Part shown: piece by piece, positions 8,086 through 16,888 of the stretch
How positions within the stretch are numbered: position 1 is the first letter of the stretch
How the letters are laid out: every line of letters begins with the position of its first letter
Source of the DNA: JAXLYX01 sp046351215
GTDB taxonomy: Bacteria; Myxococcota_A; Polyangia; Polyangiales; Houyiibacteriaceae
Reading direction: 5' to 3'
Length of the DNA: 64,000 bases
Assembly: GCA_046351215.1 (NCBI GenBank)
Contig: JAXLYX010000006.1
Location: 372,001-436,000, forward strand
Notes under the pieces: generated by a model
What the model saw: only the letters and a program-made list of their open reading frames with translations
Told to the model about the DNA's origin: nothing
Databases searched by the model: none
Translations under genes and position numbers: made by a program

Positions 8086-8382
8086 ATGCAAGCCTTCGAG
8101 GTCTCCGACTCCTCCCCCGACGTCTTCCTGGTCAAGGTCCGCGAGGCGCTCGCGGGCCGTTCCCTCGGGCAGATCGCCTCCCTCTCGCGCGAGGGACAGG
8201 AGCTGGTCGTGAAGTTCTCTCGGCTCGGGACGAGCGAGGTCCGCTACCGGATCGAGAACGTCGGCGCCGGGTTCCGGGCGACGAAGGCGAGCGAGAAGAT
8301 CGCGCTCGCCCATCGCGCCTTCCGCGAGGACATCGAGTCGCGTCTGCAGAAGACCCTCGAGAAGCTCGGGGCCCGCTTCTAG
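8086..8382 (+). CDS. Conserved hypothetical protein, 98 aa
   Basis: Small soluble protein beginning MQAFEVSDSSPDVFLVKVRE, rich in Lys/Arg and Glu, ending in an amphipathic helix (FREDIESRLQKTLEKLGARF). No signal peptide, membrane segment or known catalytic motif is visible and I do not recognise the family. ATG 8086 lies 38 bases after the predicted intron 3' end, so its upstream region has been replaced by the mobile element. Its TAG stop and the TAG stop of the convergent aminotransferase gene share the palindrome CTAG at 8379-8382, leaving no room for a terminator between them. Confidence 0.6.
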   Translation: MQAFEVSDSSPDVFLVKVREALAGRSLGQIASLSREGQELVVKFSRLGTSEVRYRIENVGAGFRATKASEKIALAHRAFREDIESRLQKTLEKLGARF

Positions 8383-9548
8383 GTCAGACGCAGGAGCGCG
8401 CTCTGCGCGGCTCCGAGGCCCGAGCCGAGGTCCACGTCGACCCCGGATCGATCGAGGGCTCTCTCGAGCGCGCCCAGCACCGCCAGCACGTCGGACTCCT
8501 GGTGGGCGCCCATGTGGCCGATGCGGAAGTACGTCCCCTTCAGCTCGGGGAGGAGCCCTCCGGCGACGACGATGCCTTCGTCCCGCATCCGGCCGACGAG
8601 CGACGCGTCCACTCCCTTCGGATAGCGGATCGCGGAGAGCGTGGATGCGCAGAGCGATTCCTCGCTCGGAAGGAGCTCGAGGCCGAGCGCCCGAAGGCCG
8701 GCCCGCATCGCCGTGGCGAGCCTCGCATGACGCGCGATGCGGGGCTCCATGCCCTCGGCCACGAGGTGGAGCAGGCTGGCGTCGAGCGCCGTGATCAGGT
8801 TCACCGCAGGGGTGGCGAAGTAGGCGGGTCGGCCGGCCTCGTACGCCTCCATGACCGGCAGCCACTCGGCGAAGTCGACGTAGAGCGAGGGGACCGGGGT
8901 CCTCCGCGCCCGATGCTTGAAGAGGGCGCGCGGGCTCGCGAGCACCACGGCGAGCCCGGGTGGGACTCCGAGCGCCTTCTGGCTGCCCGTGAGGACGACG
9001 TCGAGCCCCCAGGCTTCCTGGCGCAGCTCCTCGCCACCGACGGAGCAGACCCCGTCGACGATCGTGAGCACGCCGTGGGCTCGCGCGACGGTGGCGAATG
9101 CCTCGAGCGGGATGCGCACGCCGGTCGAGGTGTCGACGTGGGTCAGCGTCATGGCCGCGAAGCGGCCCGTGCCGAGGAGGCGCTCGACCTCGGTGGGATC
9201 GGGGCAAGAGCCGGGCGGCGCCGAGACCCTCACGACCTCGGCGCCGAGGCGATCGAGGATGCGGGCCATGCGGTCCGAGAACCAGCCCGTGTCGACGACG
9301 AGCACGGCTTCTCCGGGCTCGACGACGTTCATCGCCGCGAGCTCCATGGCCAGCGTGCCGCTTCCCGCGACGACGAAGGGCTGTGCCGCCGGCGCATGGA
9401 AGACCTCGCGGAGGTTCTGCAGCGCACGGCCGAAGAGGGCCATGAAATCCGGGTCGAGGTGTCCGCGGGTCTTCGTGCCGAGCGCCCGGAGGACTTCGGG
9501 CTCGAGCTCGATCGGACCTGGGATCATGAGGAGGCGTCGCTCGGTCAT
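8379..9548 (-). CDS. Alanine-glyoxylate aminotransferase family protein (class V PLP enzyme)
   Basis: PLP-dependent class V aminotransferase of 389 residues, in the group containing alanine-glyoxylate, serine-glyoxylate and 2-aminoethylphosphonate transaminases. It opens MIPGPIELEPEVLRALG and has HLDPDFMALF, the phosphate-binding VAGSGTLAMELAAMN, and the Schiff-base Lys in LTGSQKALGVPPG (about K191), followed by LYVDFAEWLPVMEAYEAGR and TPAVNLITALDASL. The ATG at 9548 gives the usual length; the frame stays open upstream but is non-coding there. The substrate cannot be read from the sequence; a glyoxylate or pyruvate acceptor is likely. It sits 32 bases downstream of the kinase stop and may be co-transcribed with it. 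Confidence 0.88.
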   Translation of the reverse strand: MTERRLLMIPGPIELEPEVLRALGTKTRGHLDPDFMALFGRALQNLREVFHAPAAQPFVVAGSGTLAMELAAMNVVEPGEAVLVVDTGWFSDRMARILDRLGAEVVRVSAPPGSCPDPTEVERLLGTGRFAAMTLTHVDTSTGVRIPLEAFATVARAHGVLTIVDGVCSVGGEELRQEAWGLDVVLTGSQKALGVPPGLAVVLASPRALFKHRARRTPVPSLYVDFAEWLPVMEAYEAGRPAYFATPAVNLITALDASLLHLVAEGMEPRIARHARLATAMRAGLRALGLELLPSEESLCASTLSAIRYPKGVDASLVGRMRDEGIVVAGGLLPELKGTYFRIGHMGAHQESDVLAVLGALERALDRSGVDVDLGSGLGAAQSALLRLT

Positions 9549-9580
9549 GGCTCCATCCTGCGTCAGGGGGCGTCGGTTCG

Positions 9581-11461
9581 TCACGTGTCCTTGGAGGTCC
9601 GCGCCTGCCTGCCCCGCCGGGTGAGGAGGGCCGCGCTCCGCTGGCTCTCCTCGGCATCCATCTCCGCGAGCTCGGTGCACGACGGAGCCCCGAGCGCGTC
9701 GGCGAGGTGGGCGAGGCGGTCGCGCACCTCGGAGGCTGTCGGCCGGGCGGAAGCGTCGGGCGCCAGGCATCGCTCGAGCAGCTCCTCGAGGTCGACGGGC
9801 ATCTCGACGGAGTCGATGTGGCCGCGGCGGGCGCCCTCCGGAGCGCCGGTCGGAAGTTCGCCGGCGAGGGCGAAGCGGAGGACCATGGCGAGGGAATAGA
9901 CGTCGGCGCGAGCGTCCACCGCATCCGGCGCCGACGCCTGCTCCGGGGCGGCGAAATAGGGAGTGCCGAGGAATTCTCCCTCCCTTGCGAGGCCTTCGCT
10001 CGTCGGGCCTCCGGCGCGGCGGCGGATCATCGCGATGCCGAAGTCGAGCACGCGGAGTCCCGGCTCGCGGACCGTGAGCATGACGTTGCCGGGGGTGACG
10101 TCGCGGTGGACGACGCCGGCGGCATGCGCTGCGGCGAGCACGTCGGCGATGGCGGCGCCGAGGCGCGCGACGTGCGGAGGAGGGAGCCGACCCCGCCGGC
10201 GGACGAAATCGACGAGGGTGCAGCCGATCACCAGCTCTTGCGCCTGGAACGGATGGCCGTCGGCCGTGACGTCCACGTGCAACGTGCGCACGACCCCCGG
10301 ATGCGACACGGAGGCCGCGGCGAGCGACTCGAGGAGGAAGCGTTTCACGTCGTCGACGTGGCGTACGTCGTCGAGGGTCACGACCTTGAGGGCGACCGGG
10401 AGGCCCGTGACGGAATCGTCGGCGAGGTAGACCTGGCCCATGCCGCCTTCGGCGAGCAGCCGTTCGACACGGAAGCGCTCGGCGACCCACGTGTCCCGCT
10501 CGAAGCGCGCAGCCTCGCCCCGCGCGGGGCGCGAGAGGCGATCGAGGGCCTCGGCGAGCTCGCGGGAGCGCTCGACGACGCGCTCGCGGAGCTGGGCGTT
10601 GAGCTGCTCGATCTCGGCCGCGTGCGCGCGGATCGCGGCGACCTGCGCGTCGACGCGTGCCTCGAGCTCGTCGTTCCACTGCGTGAGCGTGGCCCGCTGC
10701 GCTTCGAGCTCGCGGTTCGCCGTGTCGAGGCTCCGGTTGAGGCCGCGCACCTCCTCCACCCGCTCCTCGAGCTCGTGTGTCTTGGTCGCGATGAGCGCCC
10801 GGCTCTCGAAGTCCCGCACGCGCGCGCCATAGCCGATGCGCGAGATCAGGAACGCGAGCACGGCGACGCTGAGTCCGTTCACGACGTTCGAGAGCCGAGC
10901 GCTCGGATCCTCCTGCAGGGTGCGCATCGCGACGACGAAGGTCGTCGCGCCGAGCCCGTACGCGAAAGCCGCCGCGCGATGGTCGAGGACGAGCGCGATC
11001 GCGAGGCCGAGCGAGCCGATGATCCACGGGGTCACGCTGGTCACGACCTGTTGATCGAGCCCTGCGACGACGGCCGAGTAGAGCAGGTAGGCCGTCGCGG
11101 TGGTCGGCCCGAGCCAGGCGTCGATGCGGGCGCGTAAGGGGCCCGCCTTCCTCGGGAAGGTCGCGAGCAGCCCGAACGAGATGGCGACGCCCATCATGAA
11201 CGCGTGGGCACGGCCGATCTGGCCGCGCCACACGTGCTCCGTCGGAGCCCGACCCATCGGACCGTGGGTGAAGAGGAAGACGTGGGCCGCGTGCACCAGC
11301 GCGAAGACGGGGGCGATGGCCCGCACGCGGGTGGTGTTGGTGGTGCGCACCTCGGCGCGGAAGTCGGACGCGTAGGGGGGCGCGACGCGCCGAAAGAGCC
11401 GGGCGGGAAAGCGAACCGCGGAGACCCCACCGCTCCGCTCCTCGTCGTCGCTCTCCGACAC
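9581..11461 (-). CDS. Membrane-anchored Ser/Thr protein kinase with coiled coil
   Basis: Predicted 626-residue protein with an unusual order. About six membrane segments (residues roughly 48-215, for example FMMGVAISFGLLATF, IIGSLGLAIALVL and LSVAVLAFLISRIG) come first, then a long coiled coil (about 225-320) rich in Glu/Arg, then a C-terminal Hanks kinase domain. Kinase motifs: LLAEGGMGQVYLA (G loop, near 337), VALKVV, VVHRDVTPGNVML (near 450), VLDFGIA and APEQAS. In the catalytic loop the usual Lys of HRDLKPxN is Thr. The start is GTG 11461, with GGGGGGAG just upstream, because the open frame beyond it overlaps the divergent gene. The membrane part may sense an unknown signal and the coil may dimerise the kinase. 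Confidence 0.82.
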   Translation of the reverse strand: MSESDDEERSGGVSAVRFPARLFRRVAPPYASDFRAEVRTTNTTRVRAIAPVFALVHAAHVFLFTHGPMGRAPTEHVWRGQIGRAHAFMMGVAISFGLLATFPRKAGPLRARIDAWLGPTTATAYLLYSAVVAGLDQQVVTSVTPWIIGSLGLAIALVLDHRAAAFAYGLGATTFVVAMRTLQEDPSARLSNVVNGLSVAVLAFLISRIGYGARVRDFESRALIATKTHELEERVEEVRGLNRSLDTANRELEAQRATLTQWNDELEARVDAQVAAIRAHAAEIEQLNAQLRERVVERSRELAEALDRLSRPARGEAARFERDTWVAERFRVERLLAEGGMGQVYLADDSVTGLPVALKVVTLDDVRHVDDVKRFLLESLAAASVSHPGVVRTLHVDVTADGHPFQAQELVIGCTLVDFVRRRGRLPPPHVARLGAAIADVLAAAHAAGVVHRDVTPGNVMLTVREPGLRVLDFGIAMIRRRAGGPTSEGLAREGEFLGTPYFAAPEQASAPDAVDARADVYSLAMVLRFALAGELPTGAPEGARRGHIDSVEMPVDLEELLERCLAPDASARPTASEVRDRLAHLADALGAPSCTELAEMDAEESQRSAALLTRRGRQARTSKDT

Positions 11462-11584
11462 CTCTCCCCCCGTCGAACCCCGGCCCGTCGTGGGCAGATG
11501 GGCCCGCCCCCTCCGTACGGCAAGGGGGTGACGGCTCGGCGAGCGGTCTGGCGTCCTCGGGCATGGGCGGGTAGCGTCGGTCCC

Positions 11585-12115
11585 ATGAGCGAGACGACGA
11601 CGGACCGACCCCTCTCCGCGACCGAGCGCGACCAGGCGATGGCGCTGCTCGACGGCGTCGCGCCCGGACACTCCTGGTTCGCGATCGGCATGTTCGCGGC
11701 GGCCGCCACCGCTCCGGGCGAGGTCGCCCCGATGCGCTTCGTCGACCGGATCGTCGACGGCGACCTCCTCGCGGACGAAGGTCTCGCGGCAGAGCGCCTC
11801 GCCCTCGTCGTCCGGCTCTACAACCAGGTCGTCCGCGATCTCGAGGGAGGTCGCGCGCCGGTGCCCGATCCGGAGGATGCGCAGGCGATCGGAGCCTTCG
11901 CGAGCGGCTACGTGAGCGGCGCGGCCGTCGATCCCTCCTTCCTGCGCGTTCCGGAGCTCCACACGGCGGTGGACTACGTCCGACGTGCGAGCGCGTTCGA
12001 GCCGGGCTCCCCCTTCGGTCCGCCGAAGGACATGCCGGCCACGGCTCGCTCCGAGGTCGCGGCCTACCTCGACGAGATCGTCCTCGGGGCGTATCGGGTC
12101 GGGCGGAAGAGCTGA
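11585..12115 (+). CDS. UPF0149 (YecA/YgfB-like) family protein
   Basis: Soluble 176-residue helical protein. Features fitting the UPF0149 family are the opening LSATERDQAMALLDGVAPG, the middle YNQVVRDLEGGRAPVPDPED, and the FASGYVSGAAVDP segment like the family's FL.GF..G block. No catalytic residues are known for this family, whose cellular role is poorly defined. Start ATG 11585 lies 123 bases from the divergent kinase start at 11461, so the two share an upstream region. The family call rests on pattern recognition and is moderately secure; coding status is well supported by length and codon pattern. Confidence 0.65.
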   Translation: MSETTTDRPLSATERDQAMALLDGVAPGHSWFAIGMFAAAATAPGEVAPMRFVDRIVDGDLLADEGLAAERLALVVRLYNQVVRDLEGGRAPVPDPEDAQAIGAFASGYVSGAAVDPSFLRVPELHTAVDYVRRASAFEPGSPFGPPKDMPATARSEVAAYLDEIVLGAYRVGRKS

Positions 12116-12222
12116 GCCCGCCCGAGAGGGTCGGGCGACCCTGCGCTCGGAATCGGAACCGGGCGCCGCTGGCTCCTAAGGTCGTGCGAGGGCGGTAGGC
12201 CCCGCACGGGAAGCGAGGCGGG

Positions 12223-13866
12223 ATGGAACATCGAATCGTCATCGTCGGCGGCGTCGCGGGCGGCATGAGCGCGGCCACGCGGGCACGTCGCATGAACGAG
12301 CACGCGACGATCACGGTCCTCGAGAAGGGCGGCTACATCTCGTTCGCGAACTGCGGCCTCCCGTACTACCTCGGCGGACAGATCGAGGACGAGGCTTCGC
12401 TCTTCCTGACGACCCCGGAGAAGGTCCGCGAGCGCTACCGCATCGACGCGCGCGTCCACCACGAGGTGATCCGGGTCGATCGCGCGGCGAAGGTCGTCGA
12501 GGGCATCGACCGGAAGACGGGCGAGGAGTTCGCGATCCCGTACGACAAGCTGATCCTGGCGCCCGGCGCGTCGCCGATCCTGCCGAAGCTCGACGGCATC
12601 GACGCGCCCAACGTCTTCGTGCTCCGCAACGTCGAGGACACGCAGCGCCTGCATCACCACCTCGCCGAGTCGAAGGCCACGCGGGCGATCGTCGTCGGCG
12701 GAGGCTTCATCGGCCTCGAGATGGTCGAGGCCCTGCACGCCCGCGGGGTGTCCGTCACGCTCCTCGAGAAGGCGCCGCACGCCCTGCCGGCGCTCGATCC
12801 CGAGATGGCCGGGTGGATCGAGGGGGAGATGCGGCGTCAGGGCGTCACCGTGCACGTCGGCACCGGCCTCGGCGGGCTCGAGCTCGACGGCGAGCGCGTG
12901 GTCGCCGTGACGACCGACACCGACCTGCGCATCGAGACGGACTTCGTCCTCCTCTCGATGGGCGTCCGGCCGATCACGAAGCTCGCCGAGGAGGCCGGGC
13001 TCGCCATCGGACCCACCGGCGGCATCTCGGTCGACAAGGCCATGCGCACGAGCGATCCCGATGTCTACGCGGTCGGCGACGCGGCGCAGGTCATGCAGGG
13101 CGTCACGCACCTCGCGGCCCGTGTTCCGCTCGCGGGCGCGGCGAACCGGCACGGACGGCTCGCCGGCGAGCATGCCGCCACCGGCCACGGTCTTCCGGCG
13201 GGCGAGGTCCTCGGCACGGCGATCGTCCGGATCTTCGACCTCGACGTCGGCATCACGGGCCTCGGCCTCCATGCCGCACGACGTGCCGGGTACGACGCCG
13301 ACTCGGTCGTCGTGCACCCGAAGGATCACGCGTCGTACTATCCGGGCGCCCAGGAGATGCACCTCCTGCTGGTCTACGATCGGTCGAACGGGCGCGTGCT
13401 CGGAGCCCAGGGCGTCGGCCCCGCGGGCGTCGACAAGCGGATCGACGTGATCGCGACCGTCCTGCACTTCCACGGGACCGTGGACGACCTCGCCTCGCTC
13501 GACCTCTGCTACGCGCCGCAGTTCTCCGGCGCGAAGGATCCGGTCCACTACGCGGCGTTCGTCGCCCAGAACGATCGCCGTGACCTCTCGCCCCTCGTCG
13601 ACGGGGCGGCCGCCGGCGTCCAGCTCGTCGACGTGCGGACCCCGCGCGAGGTCTCGAACGGCATGCTCGAGGGGGCGATCCCGATTCCCCTCGACTCGCT
13701 CCGCGAGCGCTTCGCAGAGCTCGATCCGAGTCGACCGACGGTGGTCTACTGCCAGCAGGGGCTCCGGGGTCACGTGGCGGCGCGGATCCTCCGCCAGCAC
13801 GGCTTCCACGACGTGAAGAACCTCAAGGGCGGCTATCGGCAGGTGGTGCTCCGCCGCGACGGCTGA
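12223..13866 (+). CDS. CoA-disulfide reductase-like flavoprotein fused to a rhodanese domain
   Basis: A 547-residue fusion. The N-terminal FAD/NAD(P)H disulfide oxidoreductase has the dinucleotide motif IVGGVAGGMSAATRARR, the redox cysteine in FANCGLPYYLGG (about Cys43, the single-Cys type of CoA-disulfide reductases), a second Rossmann motif IVVGGGFIGLEMVEAL and the FAD motif VYAVGDAAQV. The C-terminal rhodanese domain (from about 455) has VDVRTPREV and the active-site VVYCQQGLRG (Cys near 510). Proteins of this CoADR-Rhod architecture reduce CoA or polysulfide disulfides and handle sulfane sulfur. A likely role is persulfide or thiol-redox homeostasis in the cytosol. It is preceded by GAGG and appears monocistronic. 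Confidence 0.9.
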   Translation: MEHRIVIVGGVAGGMSAATRARRMNEHATITVLEKGGYISFANCGLPYYLGGQIEDEASLFLTTPEKVRERYRIDARVHHEVIRVDRAAKVVEGIDRKTGEEFAIPYDKLILAPGASPILPKLDGIDAPNVFVLRNVEDTQRLHHHLAESKATRAIVVGGGFIGLEMVEALHARGVSVTLLEKAPHALPALDPEMAGWIEGEMRRQGVTVHVGTGLGGLELDGERVVAVTTDTDLRIETDFVLLSMGVRPITKLAEEAGLAIGPTGGISVDKAMRTSDPDVYAVGDAAQVMQGVTHLAARVPLAGAANRHGRLAGEHAATGHGLPAGEVLGTAIVRIFDLDVGITGLGLHAARRAGYDADSVVVHPKDHASYYPGAQEMHLLLVYDRSNGRVLGAQGVGPAGVDKRIDVIATVLHFHGTVDDLASLDLCYAPQFSGAKDPVHYAAFVAQNDRRDLSPLVDGAAAGVQLVDVRTPREVSNGMLEGAIPIPLDSLRERFAELDPSRPTVVYCQQGLRGHVAARILRQHGFHDVKNLKGGYRQVVLRRDG

Positions 13867-13951
13867 GGCTCGCCAGAAGGACGCCCCGTCGCGCGCCCGG
13901 CGAGGGCATACTGTCGGCGCCGGGGGCCTCGAGGCCGCCCGGGGAGGAAGC

Positions 13952-14392
13952 ATGGCGGCCATCCAGATGGACACGAGCGCGTTCCCGTTCGTCTTCGTGC
14001 GCTTTCCGCCCGAGAACGCGAACGACGACGAGGTGCGTGCCCACATCGAGGAGCAGCGGCGGCTTCTCGGCCGCCGGAAGAAGCTCGTGATGCTCGTCGA
14101 CGCCTCGAAGCCGCTCTCTTCGAGCTCGGTGCAGCGGAAGCTCTACGCGGATTGGCTGAAGGAGTCCGAGGCGCTCTCGAGGGAATACTGCGTGGGCATG
14201 GCGGTGGTGATCGGGAGCCCGATCATCCGTGGCGCGATGCAGGCGGTGCTCTGGCTCTTCACGCCTCCGATGCCGGTCGTGGTCTGCTCGAGCGTCGCCG
14301 AGGGGGGCCGCGTCTGTGGCGATTGGATGCGTCGCGCGGGCCTCCCGAACGCCGAGGCGCCCGAGCGCTTCGCGACCGCCTCCCCACGGTGA
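13952..14392 (+). CDS. STAS-like small protein, paralogue 1 of 4
   Basis: Soluble 146-residue protein of a family that occurs four times in this window (also at 18994, 34146 and 53017). Shared pattern: an opening beta strand with FPxV (FPFVFVRF here), an acidic helix, a hydrophobic strand ending in Asp (LVMLVDASK), a Ser/Ala-rich turn followed by VQRKLYADWL, then PIIRGAMQAVLWLF and a strand before P.P. This alternation of strands and helices resembles STAS/SpoIIAA-like folds, but I know of no assigned function. Start ATG 13952 has AGGA just upstream. It follows the CoADR-rhodanese gene by 85 bases on the same strand and ends at a hairpin. Confidence 0.7.
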   Translation: MAAIQMDTSAFPFVFVRFPPENANDDEVRAHIEEQRRLLGRRKKLVMLVDASKPLSSSSVQRKLYADWLKESEALSREYCVGMAVVIGSPIIRGAMQAVLWLFTPPMPVVVCSSVAEGGRVCGDWMRRAGLPNAEAPERFATASPR

Positions 14393-14394
14393 AC

Positions 14395-14422
14395 GGGGCG
14401 GAGCCCTCCGCGCTCCGACCCC
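14395..14422. terminator. Hairpin between convergent genes
   Basis: GGGGCGGAG at 14395-14403 pairs with CTCCGACCCC at 14413-14422 (nine pairs, one bulged A). It lies between two convergent stop codons, so it may serve both directions. There is no T-run. Confidence 0.45.
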
Positions 14423-14425
14423 GGC

Positions 14426-16180
14426 TCAAGCGCCGCGCAGGCGCTCGGTGGCGCGGTCCTCGAGGGCGCGCATCGTGTGCTCGTACCCGATCGCGATCGC
14501 GCGGTCGAACGCCTTCCATTCGAGGAGATCGACTCCGCCGAGCGGAGGCGCGAGCACGAGCGTGGACGCGCTGCGCGCGGCCGTCGTGGCGACGCTCGCG
14601 TTGATCATCCCGGCGCGCAGCATGATCTGGAGGATCGAGGGCCTCCTCCTTCCCGTGAGCCACTCGTACACGACGCGGAAGAGGGACGGTAGCTCGTGCT
14701 CCTCGATCACCGGAGGCACGCCGACGGCGTCGTCGCTGCCGATGTCGACGGCGATGACGTCGCCCGCCTGGCTCTCGCGCATCACGTCGACGGGCAGGTT
14801 GTTGATGATCCCGCCGTCGACGAAGACGTGGCCTCGATGGAAGACTGGCGGCAGCACGCCGGGGATGGCGACGGACGCGCGGAGCCACTGCCAGAGCGGT
14901 CCGCGCCGATGCACCATCGCCCGTCCGGCCGTCAGGTTCGCCGACACGCAGTAGAAGGGCAGGAGGAGGTCTTCGATGTCCCGGGCGCCGTAGGTCTCGC
15001 GCAGGAGCCTCGACACCTTCCGGCCCGAGACGAGCGAGACGAAGGGGAAGGTGTAGTCCGAGAGCGGGTTCTGCGCGACGAAGGCGCGTCGATAGCCCTC
15101 GGTCATCGCCTCGACCGACCAGTCGGCCGCGATGCCCGCCCCCACGATGGAGCCGATGCTCGTGCCGCCGACGGCGTCGACGGGGATGCCGCTCTCGCGG
15201 AGCGCGCGGATCACGCCGAGGTGCGCGAAGCCACGAGCGCCGCCGCCCGAGAGGACGAGCGAGGTGCTGCGTCCTGAGACCAGGCGCGCGACGCGCGCGG
15301 CGTCCGACGGGGCCCGCACGTGGTGCAGACGGGCCGTCGGTCTCCGTTCGGACCAGAGGCGCCCCGCACCGAGGCGGAGCTCGCCCGAGGGATGGAGCAC
15401 CACGAGGTGCTCGGGGCGGGGAAGGGCGAGCTTCGCGTCGCGATGGAGCTCGGAGAAGGGGGCGGGCTCGGCGCCGGCGCCGGCGACGAAGACGAGCGCG
15501 TCGGCCTGCCTGAGGCAGAGCTCGCGGAAGGAGTCGTTCGAGGCCGAGGCGACGTAGAGCACGTGGCGATGGTCCGCCTCGAGCGCGGCGAGCGCGCTCG
15601 GATCGCGAGCCACGTCCGAAGTCGCGTCGACCACGATGGCGCGGCCGTGGCGCGAGAGCTCGGCGGCGAGCTCGGACGCGAGTCGGTGCACGTCGAGCCC
15701 CTCGTGCTGGGGCAGCAGGCAGAGCGTTCGAGGTGCTGCCGAGAGCCGCTGCGCGTGGGGCCTCGAGGCGCGCTCGACGGCGAGGCTCGCGAGGCCCCGC
15801 ACGACGCCCGGATCGCGGCGCGCGAGCTCGTCGAAGTCGTCCCGGCCGAGGCGTGCGAGCTCCGAGTCGCGGAGCGCGCGGACCGTGGCGTTCCGGGTGC
15901 GACCGGTGAGGACGCCGACCTCGCCGACGGTCTCCCCGGCCATGACCTGACCGAGCAGGCGCTCGCCTTCCCCGGAGTCGAAGGCGCCGAGCGACCCGCT
16001 GCGGAGGAGATAGAGGCAATCCGCCGGCGAACCGGCCTCGAAGAGCACGTCGCCCCCGCGGAGCGAGACGGGCGCCATGCGTGTGTCGAGCCATGCCCGC
16101 AGCTCCGGGTCGAGCCGCGCGAGCCAGGCGGCCTGCTCGTCCGGCCTGCGAGGCCTCGACTGCGATGCTCCCCCTTCCAC
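14426..16180 (-). CDS. Patatin-like phospholipase with cyclic nucleotide-binding domain (NTE/RssA type)
   Basis: A 584-residue protein with three parts. Residues about 15-130 form a cNMP-binding-like domain (GDVLFEAGSPADCLYLLRSG, GETVGEVGVLTGR). Residues about 150-300 form a nucleotide-binding-like middle region similar to that of neuropathy-target-esterase homologues (LCLLPQHEGLDVHRLASELA, AIVVDATSD). The C-terminal patatin lipase has the oxyanion loop SGGGARGFAHLGVI, the nucleophile in GGTSIGS (Ser near 340) and the catalytic Asp in FVDGGIINNLPVD (about 455). The Ser-Asp dyad is intact. It probably hydrolyses phospholipids or lysophospholipids at the membrane under ligand control; the ligand is unknown. 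It forms its own unit, tail-to-tail with the STAS-like gene. Confidence 0.9.
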   Translation of the reverse strand: MEGGASQSRPRRPDEQAAWLARLDPELRAWLDTRMAPVSLRGGDVLFEAGSPADCLYLLRSGSLGAFDSGEGERLLGQVMAGETVGEVGVLTGRTRNATVRALRDSELARLGRDDFDELARRDPGVVRGLASLAVERASRPHAQRLSAAPRTLCLLPQHEGLDVHRLASELAAELSRHGRAIVVDATSDVARDPSALAALEADHRHVLYVASASNDSFRELCLRQADALVFVAGAGAEPAPFSELHRDAKLALPRPEHLVVLHPSGELRLGAGRLWSERRPTARLHHVRAPSDAARVARLVSGRSTSLVLSGGGARGFAHLGVIRALRESGIPVDAVGGTSIGSIVGAGIAADWSVEAMTEGYRRAFVAQNPLSDYTFPFVSLVSGRKVSRLLRETYGARDIEDLLLPFYCVSANLTAGRAMVHRRGPLWQWLRASVAIPGVLPPVFHRGHVFVDGGIINNLPVDVMRESQAGDVIAVDIGSDDAVGVPPVIEEHELPSLFRVVYEWLTGRRRPSILQIMLRAGMINASVATTAARSASTLVLAPPLGGVDLLEWKAFDRAIAIGYEHTMRALEDRATERLRGA

Positions 16181-16270
16181 TCTCTCAAGGTAGCGCAGGA
16201 GGTGGGCGCCTGGGCAGGAGGCCGCCGGGGCGTCCCCGGAATCGGGGCACGCGCGACGCCTCCACGGACG

Positions 16271-16888
16271 TCAGGCCCAGGTCATCTCGATGTGCATCGT
16301 GCACATCGCATGGCCGAGATGGCTCGGCTCGGCCGTGATCGAGGTCACGCGGAAGCTCGGGTTGGACGCGCCGGCGAGCGCGAGCGCCGTCTCGGCGTAG
16401 ACCCGCACGGCCGTGCCGAACCAGTCCTTGAGGACCTCGGGGAAGCCCGAGACCTGCCCGCGATACCTCTTCGGACCGGCCTCCGCGATCGTGGCCTTCC
16501 CGAAGTTCACGATCTGCATCATCGCGCGAGGGAGGCGCGTGGCGACGAGCTCGGGCGACGTGAGGCGCAGCAACATGCGGTACACGCCCGAGATGTCGCG
16601 CTCCGCCTGCCATCGGCTCCGCCGCTCGAGGTAGTGGTTCGGCTCGAGGCCGAGCACCCTCGCTTCCGCTTCGACGAGCCGCGGCAGGAGGGTCGCCTCG
16701 TACCAGGCGCTCGACACGAAGATCTGCCGGAGGAACTCGGCGAGCGCCGGATCCCCGACGGAATCCACGAGCTTGCGGTACCCCCCGGGACAGCTCGCCT
16801 CGAAGAACTCGATGGTGCCGTGGTAGACGTTTCCCTTGAGCTTGAAGGGCGTCTGCGGGAGCGGCTGGGCTTCGGTGGGTCGCGTCAT
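16271..16888 (-). CDS. DUF2378 (TIGR02265)-like myxobacterial protein
   Basis: Soluble 205-residue protein. The stretch FKLKGNVYHGTIEFFEA, then FLRQIFVSSAWYEATLLPRL, and the spacing of the aromatic W(Y/F) motif resemble the DUF2378/TIGR02265 family expanded in Myxococcota; the match is by memory and moderately sure. The family has no firm function. Its ATG overlaps the TGA of the upstream hybrid histidine kinase (ATGA at 16885-16888), so the two are translationally coupled and it may act as an output or accessory of that kinase. No membrane segment or metal motif is visible. Confidence 0.65.
   Translation of the reverse strand: MTRPTEAQPLPQTPFKLKGNVYHGTIEFFEASCPGGYRKLVDSVGDPALAEFLRQIFVSSAWYEATLLPRLVEAEARVLGLEPNHYLERRSRWQAERDISGVYRMLLRLTSPELVATRLPRAMMQIVNFGKATIAEAGPKRYRGQVSGFPEVLKDWFGTAVRVYAETALALAGASNPSFRVTSITAEPSHLGHAMCTMHIEMTWA

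Noticed and set aside
8379..12314. A 1311-codon minus-strand frame
   Set aside because: Only its last 389 codons code for a recognisable protein (the aminotransferase). The rest is a shadow of the kinase gene.
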